Numbered from the stretch's first letter, positions 11,010 through 23,590 are shown. The stretch is DNA of 64,000 nt from Saxidomus purpurata (GCA_022818135.1 JAFMSR010000015.1:27390574-27454573), one strand, 5' to 3'. Notes: generated by a model not told the origin, from the letters alone. Made by a program: numbers and translations.

Positions 11010-11760
11010 GAAATGTACAATGGTCGTGGTTCACGCCATCGTGGCAACAAAAAGGGCGGACAAAATTTGGACAACGATGGAGGTCTACAGGTGGAACAGA
11101 TGAGCCGTGCATACATGTTGAAAGGAAAGGCCTACGGTATAAACCGCGATTACCAAAAGGAGATCGTGTAGGCCCGATCAAGGCTCTGGCCTGAATATAA
11201 ACGCCAAAGATAATTAATTGCAGGAGCAGGAAGACGGATCTGTGTTTATTGGCTTCCCTGCCAAATTGATCGTAAACAAAAAAGATTGTTAAGGACGAAT
11301 TCCCGATAAGGTCGAAACGATGGAATCTACAATCATCGCATAAATGAATGACATTCCTGAGTCAAACTCGGAGGATAATTCAAGTGTAACCGGAAGTGAG
11401 AACCTGAAGTGCGTCTCTGTTGCAGAATCAACAGAAAGCATACAAATAGATGCGCTATGTCACAAATGCAGACACATTTTAAACGTAAGCCCGGAAACCG
11501 GAAACAAACCAACCACGTGACTATGGTGCTTCTCAAGTCGAAGCAACGAGAGACCAGGCTGACCTCCCAACACGGCACAAACGTAGGAAAATGGGGGTAA
11601 ACGGACACAAATTCTCACTTTGATGACAAAAAAGTATAAACCGGTTTATAAAATCAGGTACATTAAATGTATGTGGTCTGAAACGCCATTTTTCTTTTCC
11701 AGAGTTCATTGACCTAGTAGATCTTTAGCTTTTGCGCCGCTTTTTCTAAATCTCTGTCAT
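11010..11760 (+). pseudogene. LINE remnant: ORF1 C-terminal part and start of endonuclease
   Basis: Fragments in broken frames resemble the nucleic-acid-binding end of LINE ORF1: MLKGKAYGINRDYQKEIV, then RLWPEYK after a stop, then FPAKLIV. A segment at about 11653-11730 reads SGTLNVCGLK followed by FPEFIDLVD, matching the usual start of an APE-type endonuclease domain in LINE ORF2. Stops and frame changes occur throughout and the reverse transcriptase is absent. The family (L1/Tx1-like or another clade) cannot be fixed from this much sequence. Confidence 0.55.
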
Positions 11761-12156
11761 AACATAATAAAGTTTTTGTTCACATTTGTTTACGTGTGTC
11801 GTAACTTTCAATGAAACTATTGTCATCCCTGAATGGTTGCGTGACCCAATAGACCGATTCCAAACCAAAATGAGTGAAATCAATTACACAACCTATAGTC
11901 TATTTCTTAGTTATCTTCCGGTCAAGTTTGAGAGAGGACGCTATTTTTTGTTGTGTGAAAAGTCTTTGTATTTTGGATTGCTATTGGACTATTTGGTTAA
12001 TCTTTTCTCTTGTGTTCATTCATGTCAAGAGTGAAATTGGTGAGCATGCCTCTGATAGCAGTAGAAATTGAATAAATTCATTAATAGACACTTTAAACCG
12101 CTTTGATTCATTAATAAACGAGGAAAATGGAGGCACTATGTTTTCACATGTTTATG

Positions 12157-12220
12157 TTTTTGGGGAGGCTGCGTTTTTGGTACGTGACATTCCCTGTTTG
12201 ATATTATTTTTGTTTTTTTT
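12157..12220 (+). mobile_element. TG-retroposon, truncated copy (opposite orientation)
   Basis: It reads TTTTTGGGGAGGCTGCG to TTTGATATTATTTTTG followed by a T-rich tail. It is cut off on its left and sits between two LINE ORF1 remnants. Confidence 0.7.
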
Positions 12221-12229
12221 CACCTGACA

Positions 12230-13120
12230 CAGCTAGTGACAGTAATGAATGGACTAAGGTGGACAATGACAGGAAACGTCAACGTACAAGTACAGGCAGT
12301 CAGAGTATAGGATATCAGTAAAGAGGTACAGATTTATCTAAATAAGACAAGTATTGAACATTACAAACAGCCTTCTCTTGATGATAAACTCTCAGTAATA
12401 TTCAGTGAGATGAGAGTATTAATTACAAGGTAGATCAGTGTCTTTGTATACACAGTAAAGTACATGGGCTTGAAAAGCAAATGGGTGAAAATATGGCTTG
12501 ATTGCCTCTTCTAGAATACAAGTCCAAAGGTCTTGAGGCACGTAGCAGAAGAAACACCCTGCTATTAGGAGGTATCGCAGAAGAAAAGGGTAAAAATTGT
12601 TTCACATAAATAGTTAACTTCTTGAAATATAAGCAAGATATTGAACTTATCCTGCTTTCTCTAGAGCGCACGGGTTGAGGCGCTTCTAGCGGGGATCTGT
12701 CATACCGACATTTGTTCATTTCATCGATTCCAGGGATACAGAGATTGTTATTTTGTCGCCAACATGTTAAAAAATACTTGATTCAATATCGATCGAGACT
12801 TTCCAAAAGAAATAGCAGATGCAAGGCGAGTGCTAGCTCCCGAGTTCAAACAACTCCGAAATTATTACCCCGACAGAAAAATCGGCATTGTTTAACCCGC
12901 TAGAACCGTAAGACGGTAAAATCCACGCAGACATGTTCCCAAACTGGAACCCTATAATGCACGGCAATCGTCTGCATGAAAGCAAACCTTTATACGCCAC
13001 CAGTGATCGTTCAAAACATGCTCGTGATAGGAGTTCTAGCACTAGTGACCAATTTCTTTTCCATGGCTCGAAGCTTAATCTTGGTTTCAAGCCACTGACG
13101 GATTGCTTTTCCATTATCTA
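12230..13120 (+). pseudogene. Second LINE ORF1 remnant
   Basis: Fragments appear in the order expected of an L1-like ORF1: a charged N-terminal piece (NEWTKVDNDRKRQR), then LEARSRRNTLLLGGIAEEKG near 12525-12585 (the usual RRxN block of ORF1 RNA-binding domains), then RDFPKEIADARRVLAPEFK near 12795-12850, and DMFPNWNP near 12930. Several stops and frame changes separate them. The second and third blocks parallel those of the remnant at 11010-11600, so two related copies lie side by side. Confidence 0.55.
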
Positions 13121-13484
13121 AGCTTGGTCTTGAGTCTGAGGTGTAGTTTTACTGCATTTCGTACTGACTATATGTTACAATAAATTAAAGGAATAATAAG
13201 TAAATCTGTTTTTCTGGTTGAAACAACTCTAAGTGTTTTACTGAAATGAATAGAGTCCGCGACTCGAAATAATACACGCATACTTCTACAGTAGATGTAA
13301 AGTACTCAGTTTCGGTTTTTGCTCCTTTTGCCAACTTAATCTGATTTGCTCCGAATTAATTGAACTGTTTCGTGTAAAGCACCTGAGGCACCGCTTTATT
13401 GCCTATTAAAATAACATCTAATCCAGACAGTCAATAAGATATTTAGATGAATGTGACTCTACCGAGGCTACTAATACATGTGTC

Positions 13485-13535
13485 TCTGCGTTTTTGGTAT
13501 GTGGCATTCCCTGTTTGATATTATTTTTGGTTTTA
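13485..13535 (+). mobile_element. TG-retroposon, truncated copy
   Basis: CTGCGTTTTTGGTATGTGG to TTTGATATTATTTTTGG. It lies about 50 bp from an oppositely oriented longer copy. Confidence 0.65.
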
Positions 13536-13586
13536 ATCATCTATGGAAATAACAGAACATAAATTTGTTTCGTAACAGACATGGTT

Positions 13587-13944
13587 AAAAACAAAAATAA
13601 TATCAAACAGGGAATGCCACACACACACACACACACACACACACAAGGACAAAACGAACAATTAAAGGAACACAGTGGGGCACCGCCTTGGAACGGTCAG
13701 TGGCAAAAACACCACTGGGGAGCTTAAACCGGTTTATGGTGCGCACCCAACCTCACTCTTACCCCCACCATGTTCCAAAGTCACAGGACAGTGTAAATAA
13801 AAGTAATCCCTGCTAGGTGAATCTCTAACACACGCAATGGAAACAAAAGGCATGGTATGTAAAACACAAAAATGCTCGTGTATGAATATATAAAAAGCAA
13901 ACCTTGATAACCAAAAAACGTATGTACTCAATGCCTTTGAGTCA
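13587..13944 (-). mobile_element. TG-retroposon, long form
   Basis: After the conserved end and a (CA)n run it carries a 300-bp unique body containing GGGGCACCGCCTTGGAACGG, CTTAAACCGGTTTATGGTGC and ATGCTCGTGTATGAATATAT. The same body is at 21540-22030, so the short copies are truncations or deletions of a longer unit. It abuts a MITE-2 fragment on its right. Confidence 0.7.
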
Positions 13945-14018
13945 CAATACTTCCAAAGATTATATTCTTTATGTTTTGGGGGTATTTAGTTTGACATCAG
14001 TTATAGTGTATGTCCCTT
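13945..14018 (+). mobile_element. MITE-2 fragment (right end)
   Basis: AATACTTCCAAAGATTATAT to GACATCAGTTATAGTGTATG and TCCCTTTA, matching the last part of the copy at 5202-5583. Confidence 0.65.
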
Positions 14019-14091
14019 TAAATACGTTATTTTCATACAGTTTGAAGAACTTTTATTTCTTTACCAAAATCTAGGAGCGAGCAGCTTTAAA
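14017..14091 (-). mobile_element. MITE-1 fragment (one terminus)
   Basis: AATACGTTATTTTCATACAG to GAGCGAGCAGCTTTAAAA, the reverse of the left part of MITE-1. The inner part is missing. Confidence 0.7.
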
Positions 14092-14132
14092 ATATGTAAT
14101 AAAAATATAATGTTTCGTAAACAATGCTGTCT

Positions 14133-14212
14133 TTCTGGGTGCTGTGGGGCTCGTTTTGGGGAGGCTGCGTTTTTGGTACGTGGCATTCCCTGTTTGATAT
14201 TATTTTTGTTTT
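14133..14212 (+). mobile_element. TG-retroposon, truncated copy
   Basis: CTGGGTGCTGTGGGGCTCG to TTTGATATTATTTTTGTTTT. It extends further than the other plus-strand copies but stops before the TG run. Confidence 0.7.
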
Positions 14213-14680
14213 AATTTCTAGAGACAATTGTAAAATAACATACAAAGGTATATAGAAACTTGAAAAGAACTGGTTGGTCTTTTTTGCTGTTTTGCTGAAA
14301 ACAGTCGAACTTTTAATGTTTATATCTTTGCAGTTTTGCGATACTTCGTTACAGCCAAACTCTTAATTATATAACATGTTTCATCCATTTATTAGATACA
14401 ACATGAATATACGTCGTAAAAAATTGACCTAATAGAGGCTTAGTATTTGGCCTCTATATCGAATGTGTTTCTGAGAACAGCTGAACTAGAGTTTGGCACA
14501 GTGTACAAGGCTTTTGTACAAACATAGTTTGTCCTCGAAGACACCAATTTGAAGTTGAAGCGCTGAGTTAATTAACATTATCAATATAACTTACTTGAAT
14601 TATTCGCATGTGGTATTAAATGAGAATCTTTGTAACTAGGGCTACATAGGCTCTTGAACATATAAAATCAAACAAGCATC
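14213..14680. other. Gene-free stretch
   Basis: No coding, RNA or repeat signal is recognised. Confidence 0.5.
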
Positions 14681-15046
14681 TTTAAAGCTGCTCGCTCTCA
14701 GATTTTGGTAAAAAAATAAAGTTCTTAAAACTGTATGTAAATAACGTATTTTAGAACATATTGTGATATAAAAAGGCTCCAGTATAAATTCATGTCACAT
14801 ATATCTCTAAATTTCGAAAAGTACGCTACCAAATTCAAAACCGTTGCAAACGCTTTTAAAATTTCAATATAAACATATAGTGTGGCGGTGCCGTGTAACC
14901 GACCTTTTCAATCGATTTCTGCAAATTCCTACCTAGATTTTTGCTTATTTTTTATTCTAGGCTTTAGTTTTATATTTATGAATAAGAATGTCAATTTTTT
15001 TGAAAAATATTTTTTTCAACGGCAACTGAGAGCGAGCAGCTTTAAA
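14681..15046 (+). mobile_element. MITE-1, full-length copy
   Basis: Termini TTTAAAGCTGCTCGCTCTCA and GAGAGCGAGCAGCTTTAAA enclose about 330 bp. Marks inside are ATAACGTATTTTAGAACATA, GTGGCGGTGCCGTGTAACCG and TTCCTACCTAGATTTTTGC. It is non-coding. Confidence 0.9.
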
Positions 15047-15489
15047 TCAGTTATCATTATTACAGCATAATTAACTGTAGAACTACGAAAATCGTTATTC
15101 AACATAATTATAAAGTTTTCAGAGGAAATTCCTTCTGACAATTATGACACTGCTTGGTGAAAATTCTGTCTGTGGCCAAGCTGTCACAAAGGCATGTCTC
15201 TCAATAATTTACTCATAAAAACTTTATTTCGAATTAATGATCATCTGGTAACACTTTTACGATCATGTTACCATGGTTATAGAAATTCATAATCATTAGT
15301 AGCGAGGATAGATCATGTTTCTGATGATACCAATTTTTTTTTCCTTTCTTAATGTCAATATAATTAGAATTGTTGCCAATATTTGCCTCAAGTAGGTCTT
15401 CTCCAGTTCGTATTATTATACGTAAAGTAGATTCATTATACCCGCGAATCTAAGTTTAGTGGGTTTATAGGAGTCAGGTCGGTCAGTCG

Positions 15490-16015
15490 GGCGGTCCGTT
15501 GCATTTTCCTTGTCCGGAGCATAACTTGAAAACTACGTGTTGGAATTCAAAACAAGTTCATACAATGATCAACCAGTTTGAGAGGAAGTGCAGTGTACAA
15601 GAAGTATAACTCTTTATTGACTAATAACATGGTTCATTGCCCTTTGTTACTTTTCCTTGTCCGGAGAATAACTTGAAAAGTACTGGTTGGAATTCAAAAC
15701 AACTTCAGACAATGGTCTAGCACAATGAGGGAAAATGCAGTTAATAAGAACCATAACTCTATCTTTAGTAATTACAGAGTTATTGCCCTTTGTTACTTTT
15801 CCCTGTCCAGAGCATAACTTGAAAACTACTGGTTGGAATTCAATACAACTAAATACAATGGTCCAGCACAATGAGAGGAAGTGCAGAGTTACAAGTTACA
15901 GAGTTATTGCCAGGAACAATATCTCTGTTTTAGTTTTTTTGCAAGGTATTCTGTTACTACGAACTTCCTCAGTTTATAGAGCAGTCTTTCGGGTGTATTA
16001 ATCACATTTAGTAGT
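15490..16015 (+). repeat. 147-bp-period tandem element, three units
   Basis: TCCTTGTCCGGAGCATAACT begins the units at 15507, 15653 and 15801. The element closes with GGAACAATATCTCTGTTTTA and CTACGAACTTCCTCAGTTTA. The closing block is shared with the copy ending near 53890. It is non-coding. Confidence 0.85.
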
Positions 16016-17398
16016 AGGTCTAGTTTAATGATTGCAGCTACAGAAACATAATTCTTGACAAAATCAATGTAACAGCTTAAAGCAAAATTGTAAATGCATA
16101 GCGCCAGTCTCAAACTTTAAGAAACGTAATGAAAATTAAATAGTGATACTAGTATTTTCCCCAACAAACTCGATGTTATAAAATATCGGTTGAACGAGTT
16201 GTGCGATATCTTGGGACTAACCTCGTTATCACAAAACTGTGTGCTGTTTAACAGCATATTTTGTTATTTGTGGAACTAAATCTAGAGAGTGATATTTTCT
16301 AGCGACGTTACCTTGAATTATTTAACTGAAAGAAAATGCAAACATATGCAGAAAATAAACATGGAAAGGTCAGTCTAAATTTGATCTGAAGCAGTTAAAA
16401 CACTATTTCATTCCAATTATTTGTGAAGTAAAAAAAATGGTACAAACCATGAAACAAGTATCTTCTTAATACTCATATAAACATTTACAAAATAAGGCTA
16501 TATGTTGTTGTGGTGTTTTTATTTAAAAACTTGTAAAGTAAAACACAAATATTATTGGTATGCATTCGTAATTTAACTAATTGCTAAATAAGCTGCTCGC
16601 TCTCAGTTACCGTTGAAAAAAATATTTTTCAAACTTGACAATCTTAGGCCCGTATTCTAAGTCGAAACTCAAACTAACCCTCAGTAAGTTAAGTAGTTAT
16701 AAGTAGGTGTAATTGCCTAACGGTACCATGGATCGCTCAGGTGAGTCATAGTTGGTATTCATGAAGGTTAGTTTCGCTGGAGTTCACTCCAGATAGTAAG
16801 ATTTTGTTGAGTGGCCATCACGGCCACTTCAGATGCACTTAAGTATTGTTTGTGAATACGATTATTTTTTAAGTCAAAAATTTTCGCCTATCAGCCTTAT
16901 ATTATAAATGTTTGCCATGTGGATCTCACTTACATTCCTAGGTTATCAACTCGCATTTTACTCATTTTGCATTAACTACACATGCTATCAACACAGAAGG
17001 TACAAACATAAATATATTATCTTTGACTGTACAAGATTGTCTCTGCTGCCAGAATTCCATCAAATGGCTAAAATTAGCTGATTAGCGAAAATTTAATACA
17101 TTTGTATGACTGATGGCCCTAGATGTACTATGGTGACAAAATTTTGTCACCCGGGGTAGGCAGGGGGGTAGGAGGGGGTAACGCTCCAAATTTTTTATTA
17201 ATCCCATGGTGTCATATTTATTTTTGGACATATTGGAATTAATTCAATGTTATTTCAAACCGAGGCATTCCTGGCCAGATGTTGATAACAGGAAGTTGGT
17301 GTATTTCTGTTAATCGCACAATCTAGAATCGACGTGTCTCTGCTACAGTTGCTTCTCAACAGCAGTATCTTTCCAGTCTAACAGAATTGTGCTCAGGT

Positions 17399-17462
17399 GC
17401 AAAGGAAGTTTCGAGAAATTGGAGGATTTCTAGGCGCCATTGGAAGTATTGATTGTGTAGTC
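17399..17462 (+). pseudogene. Harbinger transposase remnant around a catalytic Asp
   Basis: The frame reads QVQRKFREI then GFLGAIGSIDCV. The G-x-x-G-x-I-D-C pattern is the conserved block around an early catalytic aspartate of Harbinger DDE nucleases. No continuous frame for the remaining Asp/Glu blocks was found. The matching terminal repeats and TTA duplication support the assignment independently. Confidence 0.6.
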
Positions 17463-17596
17463 CCCGGTTATGCTAAAGTTAACTAAATATACTTAAACAA
17501 ATGCACCATAGCCATATTGTTGTCTTACTCGCAAACTTATACTAACGTTTTACTTCGTAAGGCAACTTTTTGGTTTAGTCGAAATTACTGGAGAGA

Positions 17597-17645
17597 CCGA
17601 TTAGCGCAGTGCTCAAATACACTCGCGTTTCACCAATGCCATTAT
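17597..17645 (+). repeat. tRNA-like A-box segment, possible SINE fragment
   Basis: GATTAGCGCAGTGCTCAAAT then CACTCGCGTTTCACCAATGC resembles the 5' half of a tRNA-derived SINE promoter. No B box is clear downstream. It lies inside the Harbinger element. Confidence 0.3.
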
Positions 17646-19010
17646 CATGACTATACGCCACCACCTGCTCGGTCGTTTCAAAGGTTCGCATTAGCGTTTA
17701 TTTGTTTACTGTACCTTGATGACTATAAATAAGAATGATGACACTGATGAAGATGTTTCTGCTCAGTGCTGCTGCTGATGGTGATGATGATGCTGCTGAT
17801 GATAATGATGATGAGAAACCGGTTGCATTATGGGACCGCTATTTTGAGCCCAACCTGAATCATTCAAAACAAAATATGTTGTACGAAGAGATCGTTTTAT
17901 TAACAACTTAATAATTTACTTGTCCCTCAGGTGATCGTTTAAAAAAGTTACACTGTATAGTATTTCATTTAGACTTAATTATTAAATGTTAAAGCGACTG
18001 TATAACAAGTTCTTGCAACTGAAAATGACTGCTTCCTTGAGTTCTGACCAATACTTGCGCCGATAGAAGGGATTGAGAAAGTCACTGTGACTTTTCTTTG
18101 ACACATACTCCATCTAAGGAATCTGTCGCTCTATTAACAACCAATTTCGAAAACTTACTAAAAATAGCATTAATGCATGTATTGTATGTTGTTTTTTTAT
18201 TCACAGGCGGTATACATCTATTGGTATGGTTGCATTATTTCGACCGTGATAAATATGATTAATAAAAGGCAACATTCATATTTTCAGTTAAAGAAAGAAA
18301 TAATTAAATAAATCCATTATAATACAGGCGGTCCAGCAGCTGAAATGTACCGTAACTGGAAATTAATTTTTATCCATTAACAAGCAAGCAAGCAGTGTGC
18401 AACTCCGATTTCTTTTACTTAATATATTCAACATGCTTTGTTTTCTATGACAGATAATTTCTTTTTCACCAATTATTTTAATTAATTAAGATCCAAGTCT
18501 GTGAAAAAATACGCTTTGCCTTCTAAATGCATGTAGTAGGTCAACTTCGAGTATACTCCATAAAGTCAAGGTTGAGTGGCGAATATGAATACCGATTCTA
18601 TACTTGACAGCCACTCAATTGAGTGTTCCTCGAGCTTTCCTTGAGCATTCCTCCAGTGAGTTCAAGTGGAGTATGAGTTTGAGTTCTGACTTAGAATACG
18701 GGCCTTATTCATCAAAATAAAAAGTAAAGGCTAGAATACAAAAATAAGCAAACATCTAGGTAGGAATTTGCAGAAATCGATTGAAAAGGTCGGTTACACG
18801 GCACCGCTACACTATATGTTCATACTGAAATTTCAAAAGTGTTTGCAACGCTTTGAATTTGGTAGCGTATTTATTGAAATTTAGAGATATACGTGACATG
18901 AATTTATACTGGAGCCTTTTTATATGACCATATATTCTAAAATACGTTATTTACATACAGTTGGAAGAACTTTATATTTTTACCAAAATCTGAGAGCGAG
19001 CAGCTTTAAA

Positions 19011-21344
19011 TGTCGGAACACACATAAGAAGTTGGTATTGGTAACAGAACGTCACACAACGTCAGTTACAATTACATGAGGCACATCATATAATCGGAAC
19101 ATCAATAGGAGAAATTATTGTCTGTCGTGATCAAACTTGAGAAATTCGGATTAGGACATATAGGAAATAGCTCGTCACTTTTCGTAGAAATTTCGAATAA
19201 GGAGCGCAGTGAAAACGGATGTTTGCAAAGCTTATTTCTTAACGTATACATTTAATTTGAAGCTAAGCGATGTTGAGGTTGTATGTCAGCTAATTTGAGA
19301 CATGTCTGTGGATAAGTTTCGGTATGGCTTAGTGAATTCGTTAGGTCAGAGAAGTGTTTACTGATACGCTGTCCATATGCAGAATGCGTGTGTGCCCTAG
19401 TATTTCTAGAATTCGTAAAACTGTGTAATCTTTACTATTAAATGTAGTTGACGTTTATAACATAATTGTGGATTATCATTAACGATTTTCCACCTAATAA
19501 TCTCCTATCTGAACAAACGACATGTCACATGACATGGATACAGGTGTATTTCGGTTTCCGTCGAAGTCATTTTTAGATTTAAATTCCCTCAATCAATAAA
19601 CGAACTACCTTTACCATATTATTGTCTATAGAAAACAGCTTCTGTTATCAAAGGTCAATAAGTTATTCTGTAATTACATCAAAAAGAACTATCAGTGTTT
19701 AACAGCCAACATCCACGCGAATTGTATACAAAAGATAAAAGAACCGTCGTAAAAATCAATTCAAACCTATGAAAAATTCATGGATTCTGTCGTTAGTTAA
19801 ATGATAGGCTTTTCCAAGTTTAACAATGTAATTATACGATATATCATACTCGTTTGCCTTACAATTCATGGAGAGAAATTGACCAATAGTAATTGCATTT
19901 CCGATGCCTTTTAGATGATGATACCTTTCTAATTGCATATTATGTGTGAATGATACCGCATCTTCTAGCATGCATGCGAGTTATGACGTCGGGTAACGTG
20001 GTGATAAAGCAGTGTCTGCAAGATATTTTGCCGGTTTCTGTTAGAGGATAATTGTTGATTTCGCTGTAATATCATGTTATAATTTCACCGAGTGAGCACC
20101 AAAAGTGATACTTTCACGAATGGCACTGTTGAAAATAACTATTTTTGTGGTCTCGAGTAAAATTATGTTTCATTTAACCTCAAACTTTATTTTCGTTGAG
20201 TTCGATTCAATAAAATGTCGAAAATCGCTGAAATGTCATCAGAAAGCATAGCAAATATGACGTCATTTTAATGACGTCGTTGTTGTGTGGTTTCCGGCAT
20301 ACATTACACTCGGTAAAACTTTTGACGTTAATCCCGATTAAAACGTTTGATAATTTTCACTAAGTGGACAGTGAGTTCATCGGGATATACTCCTACGTTA
20401 TATATCGATAAACAACAGAAAAACGTAAATCAAACTATGGTTACCTTCATGTACAATGATATCAATGCTTCTTCCTAAACTATAATTTAAATATATTGTT
20501 GCGACCTGTTATCATATATGGGGGTTTATAAATAATTAGTACTTCGTCAAATTGTACGAGAAACCATTTAACTTTTGCATATATTGTATACACACATGCA
20601 GTGCAGCATCTTTAACATATAATACATTATGCATGAGAAAACGAGGAATCCCTAAATTGCTTCGGCATTAGAAGTTACTGTTACACATTAAGCCAGTAAT
20701 TCGTGTGATTTGTTGGTGTTTGCATCTTATACACTAGGATTATACGATGCCTCAGGGACTAAGCAATACTCTCTGAAGAAACGTTTCTTGTTATTAGATT
20801 TGTCGGTATTGCAACACTTACCTTGTGAAAGGACATCTTCACTTTCGAATTCGCTGTCAAGTATGTAGATCTATCGTTAAAGACTTGCATTCTTTTTTTA
20901 CAAGAAGGTAAGCACATTACGTGAATGCACAGACATAATGTTACACTTACATTTTGTGTACTTACAATGTGGCCTTCGAAACAAGAAAAATAGAAGAAAA
21001 ATATATGTTTATTTCATGAATATCTAGTATATTTACTTAGGACATGAGCAAGACAGCTGGGGTATAGACAAAAATATCTATTTAGGCTACAAAAGATATA
21101 TTAAAACCATTATAGTATTACATTTGCTAACGTCGTACATCAGAGAAAAATCTTGGACGCCTAGTAAATGGCAAATAAATTAAATATGACCAGTTGTTTT
21201 GCTTTGCTTTAGCGTTAGGCATTGTAAAAGGAATATTCTGATGCCTGGCCAAATCTTCACTCATCTGCCTATTCTTTAATTACTGAAATACTCTTGATGT
21301 ACTGACAATGAAAGAAAGGATATATCGTTCCTGATTGATATTCC
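19011..21344. other. Gene-free stretch with a CRE-like pair
   Basis: No gene or dispersed repeat is recognised. The only notable motifs are the two TGACGTC sites near 20258-20279, listed separately. Confidence 0.5.
20258..20279. promoter_or_regulatory. Two adjacent CRE-like motifs
   Basis: A full palindrome TGACGTCA is followed 14 bp on by TGACGTCG. CREB/ATF factors bind such sites in animals. No promoter or gene start is recognised nearby, so function is unproven. Confidence 0.3.
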
Positions 21345-21429
21345 TTAAAACTGCTCGCTCTAAGATTTTGGTAAAATAATAAAGTTCTTCAAACTGTGAA
21401 TAACGTATTTTAGAACATATAGTCAAATA
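21345..21429 (+). mobile_element. MITE-1, truncated by a TG-retroposon
   Basis: ACTGCTCGCTCTAAGATTTT to TAGAACATATAGTCAAATA, after which the retroposon begins at once. The rest of MITE-1 is not found on the other side. Confidence 0.75.
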
Positions 21430-21492
21430 AAAACAAAAATAATATCAACACACACACATACGCACACACACGCACACACACACACACACTCA

Positions 21493-21536
<44 letters not shown>

Positions 21537-22100
21537 CTAGCATACAAAGCAAACACAGAGGACAAAGATAGGAACACAGTGGGGCACCGCCTTGGAACGG
21601 TCAGTGGCAAAAACACCACTGGGGAGCTTAAACCGGTTTATGGTGCGCACCCAACCTCACTCTTACCCCCACCATGTTCCAAAGTCACAGGACAGTGTAA
21701 ATAAAAGTAATCCCTGCTAGGTGAAACTCTAACACACGCAATGGAAACAAAAGGCAAGGTATGTAAAACAAAATAATATCAAACAGGGAATGCCACGTAC
21801 CAAAACCGCGCTCCCAAACGGGCCCCCCGCCCCCCAAAAAACACCCCCCCAACGCCCCCCCACCACCCAAAAACCCACCCCCCCCACCACACACACACAC
21901 ACACACACAACACACACACAATCATGTACACACACTAACATACACTACCAACACACACACAAATGCTCGTGTATGAATATATAAAAAGCAAACATTAAGA
22001 ACCAAAAAACGTATGTACTCAATGCCTTTGCAGAAGGCAGAGCACCAAGAGAAACACCCTTAAGGGCCCGACGAAACAGGCCAGAGGACAGAAATCAAAA
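21430..22100 (-). mobile_element. TG-retroposon, longest copy, carrying a nested copy
   Basis: Conserved end, (CA)n with a CACG run, then the long body with CTAGCATACAAAGCAAACAC, GGGGCACCGCCTTGGAACGG and CTTAAACCGGTTTATGGTGC. The body is interrupted at about 21766-21960 by a second, short copy and then resumes with AATGCTCGTGTATGAATATA. It continues to at least CAATGCCTTTGCAGAAGGCA. The far boundary is uncertain. Confidence 0.7.
21766..21960 (-). mobile_element. TG-retroposon nested in its own family
   Basis: AAATAATATCAAACAGGGAA to CATACACTACCAAC, with an expanded C-rich block (CCCCCCGCCCCCC). It splits the body sequence that is continuous in the copy at 13587-13944. Confidence 0.7.
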
Positions 22101-22293
22101 CAGTTTCGTCCCAGTGGGATTTAAAAACTGCCCATCAGTTTATATTACTTTGCATAAAAGATATCGCACCTTTAATTTTCTATAATAAACTACCACAGCA
22201 TTCTTAAAACACATTTTAAATGCTATGCTATTGACACCAATAATTAACAGCTATCCGCCATAAATGCCCCAATAAGCCAACTAAAACCTTTTA

Positions 22294-23590
22294 TTAGCTC
22301 ACCTGGCTATGCCAGGGTGAGCTTTTCTGATCGATGATTGTCCGTCGTCCGTCAACATTTTGATTCAAATGACATCTCCTCTGAAACCTCTAGGCCAATG
22401 TTGATAAAACTATGCAGGAATGTTCCTTGCATGAAGCTCTACCAAAATTGTTCAAAGAATTCCATTCCATGCAGAACTCTGGTTGCTATGGCAAAAAATA
22501 GGAAAAACTTTAAAAATCTTCTTCTCTGAAACCACAAGGCCTAGAGCTTAGATATTTGGCATGTAGCATTGTCTAGTGGACCTCTACCAAGATTGTTCAA
22601 ATTATGACCCCCGGGTCAAAATTGACCCCGCGCGGGTGGGCCCTTAGTTTTTGCATAGGAATATATAGGGAAAACTTTAAAAATCTTCTTCTCTGAAACC
22701 ACAAGGCCTAGAGCTAAGATATTTGGCATGTAGCTTGTCTAGTAGACCTCTACCAAGATTGTTCAAATTATGACCCCCGGGTCAAAATTGACCCGCACCG
22801 GGGATCACTTAGTTTTGCATAGGAATATATAGGAAAACTTAAAAAATTTTCTTCTCTGAAACCACAAGGCCTAGAGCTTAGATATTTGGCATGTAGCTTG
22901 GCTAGTGGACCTCTACCAATATTGTTCAAATTATGAGCCCCGGGTCAAAATTGACCCCGCCCCGGGGGTCCTTAGTTTTGCATAGGAATATATAGGAAAA
23001 CTTAAAAATCTTCTCTCTGAAACCACAAGGCCTAGAGCTTAGATATTTGGCATGTAGCATTGGCTAGTAGACCTCTACCAAGATTGTTCAAATTATGAGC
23101 CCCGGATCAAAATTGACCCCGCACCGGGGGTCACTTAGTTTTACATAGGCTTATATAGTAAAAACTTAAAAAAATTTCTTCTCTGAAACCACAAGGCCTA
23201 GAGCTTAGATATTTGGCATGTAGCATTGGCTAGTGGACCTCTACCAATATTGTTCAAATTATGACCCCCGGGTCAAAATTGACCCCGCACCGGGGGTCAC
23301 TTAGTTTTGCATAGGAATATATAGTAAAAACTTTAAAAATCTTCTTCTCTGAAACCACAAGGCCTAGAGCTTAGATATTTGGCATGTAGCATTGCCTAGT
23401 AGACCTCTTTAAAGTTTGTTCAAATTATGCCCCTGGGGTCAAAATTGACCTTGCCCGGGGGGGGATCATTTGTTTTACAAAGGCGTATATAGGAAAACTT
23501 ATTTGGTATATAACATTATCTAGTGATCTTCCACCAGGCAAGTGGACTTGTACCAAGGTGAGCGATATAGGGCCATCTTGGCCCTCTTGT
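22294..23590 (-). mobile_element. GATGGCC element (tandem array with hairpin end)
   Basis: One end is TTAGCTCACCTGGCTATGCC then AGGGTGAGC, a hairpin. The other is GGCCATCTTGGCCCTCTTGT. Between them lie about six units of 160-168 bp beginning CTTCTCTGAAACCACAAGGC near 22520, 22688, 22851, 23011, 23178 and 23344. Units carry GTCAAAATTGACCCCG-type palindromic blocks. It is non-coding. Orientation is given with the hairpin taken as the 3' end. Confidence 0.85.

Larger units (their letters stand above)
16647..18704 (+). mobile_element. PIF/Harbinger-type DNA transposon, decayed
   Basis: The ends are inverted repeats: GGCCCGTATTCTAAGTC at the left and GACTTAGAATACGGGCC at the right, with partly matching sequence for about ten more bases. 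The flanks are TTA at 16644-16646 and 18705-18707, the 3-bp target duplication typical of PIF/Harbinger. An internal segment resembles Harbinger nuclease. At 2058 bp with no long ORF it is defective. It sits inside a MITE-1, so it is younger than that copy. Confidence 0.85.
16591..19010 (-). mobile_element. MITE-1 copy split by a Harbinger element
   Basis: The left part (16591-16646) is AGCTGCTCGCTCTCAGTTAC onward. The right part (18708-19010) continues the same element to CTGAGAGCGAGCAGCTTTAA. The parts join at the TTA that flanks the inserted element. Confidence 0.88.

Noticed and set aside
22294..23590. CRISPR-like array of regularly spaced units
   Set aside because: The repeats are whole 160-bp units without distinct spacers, in a eukaryotic genome.
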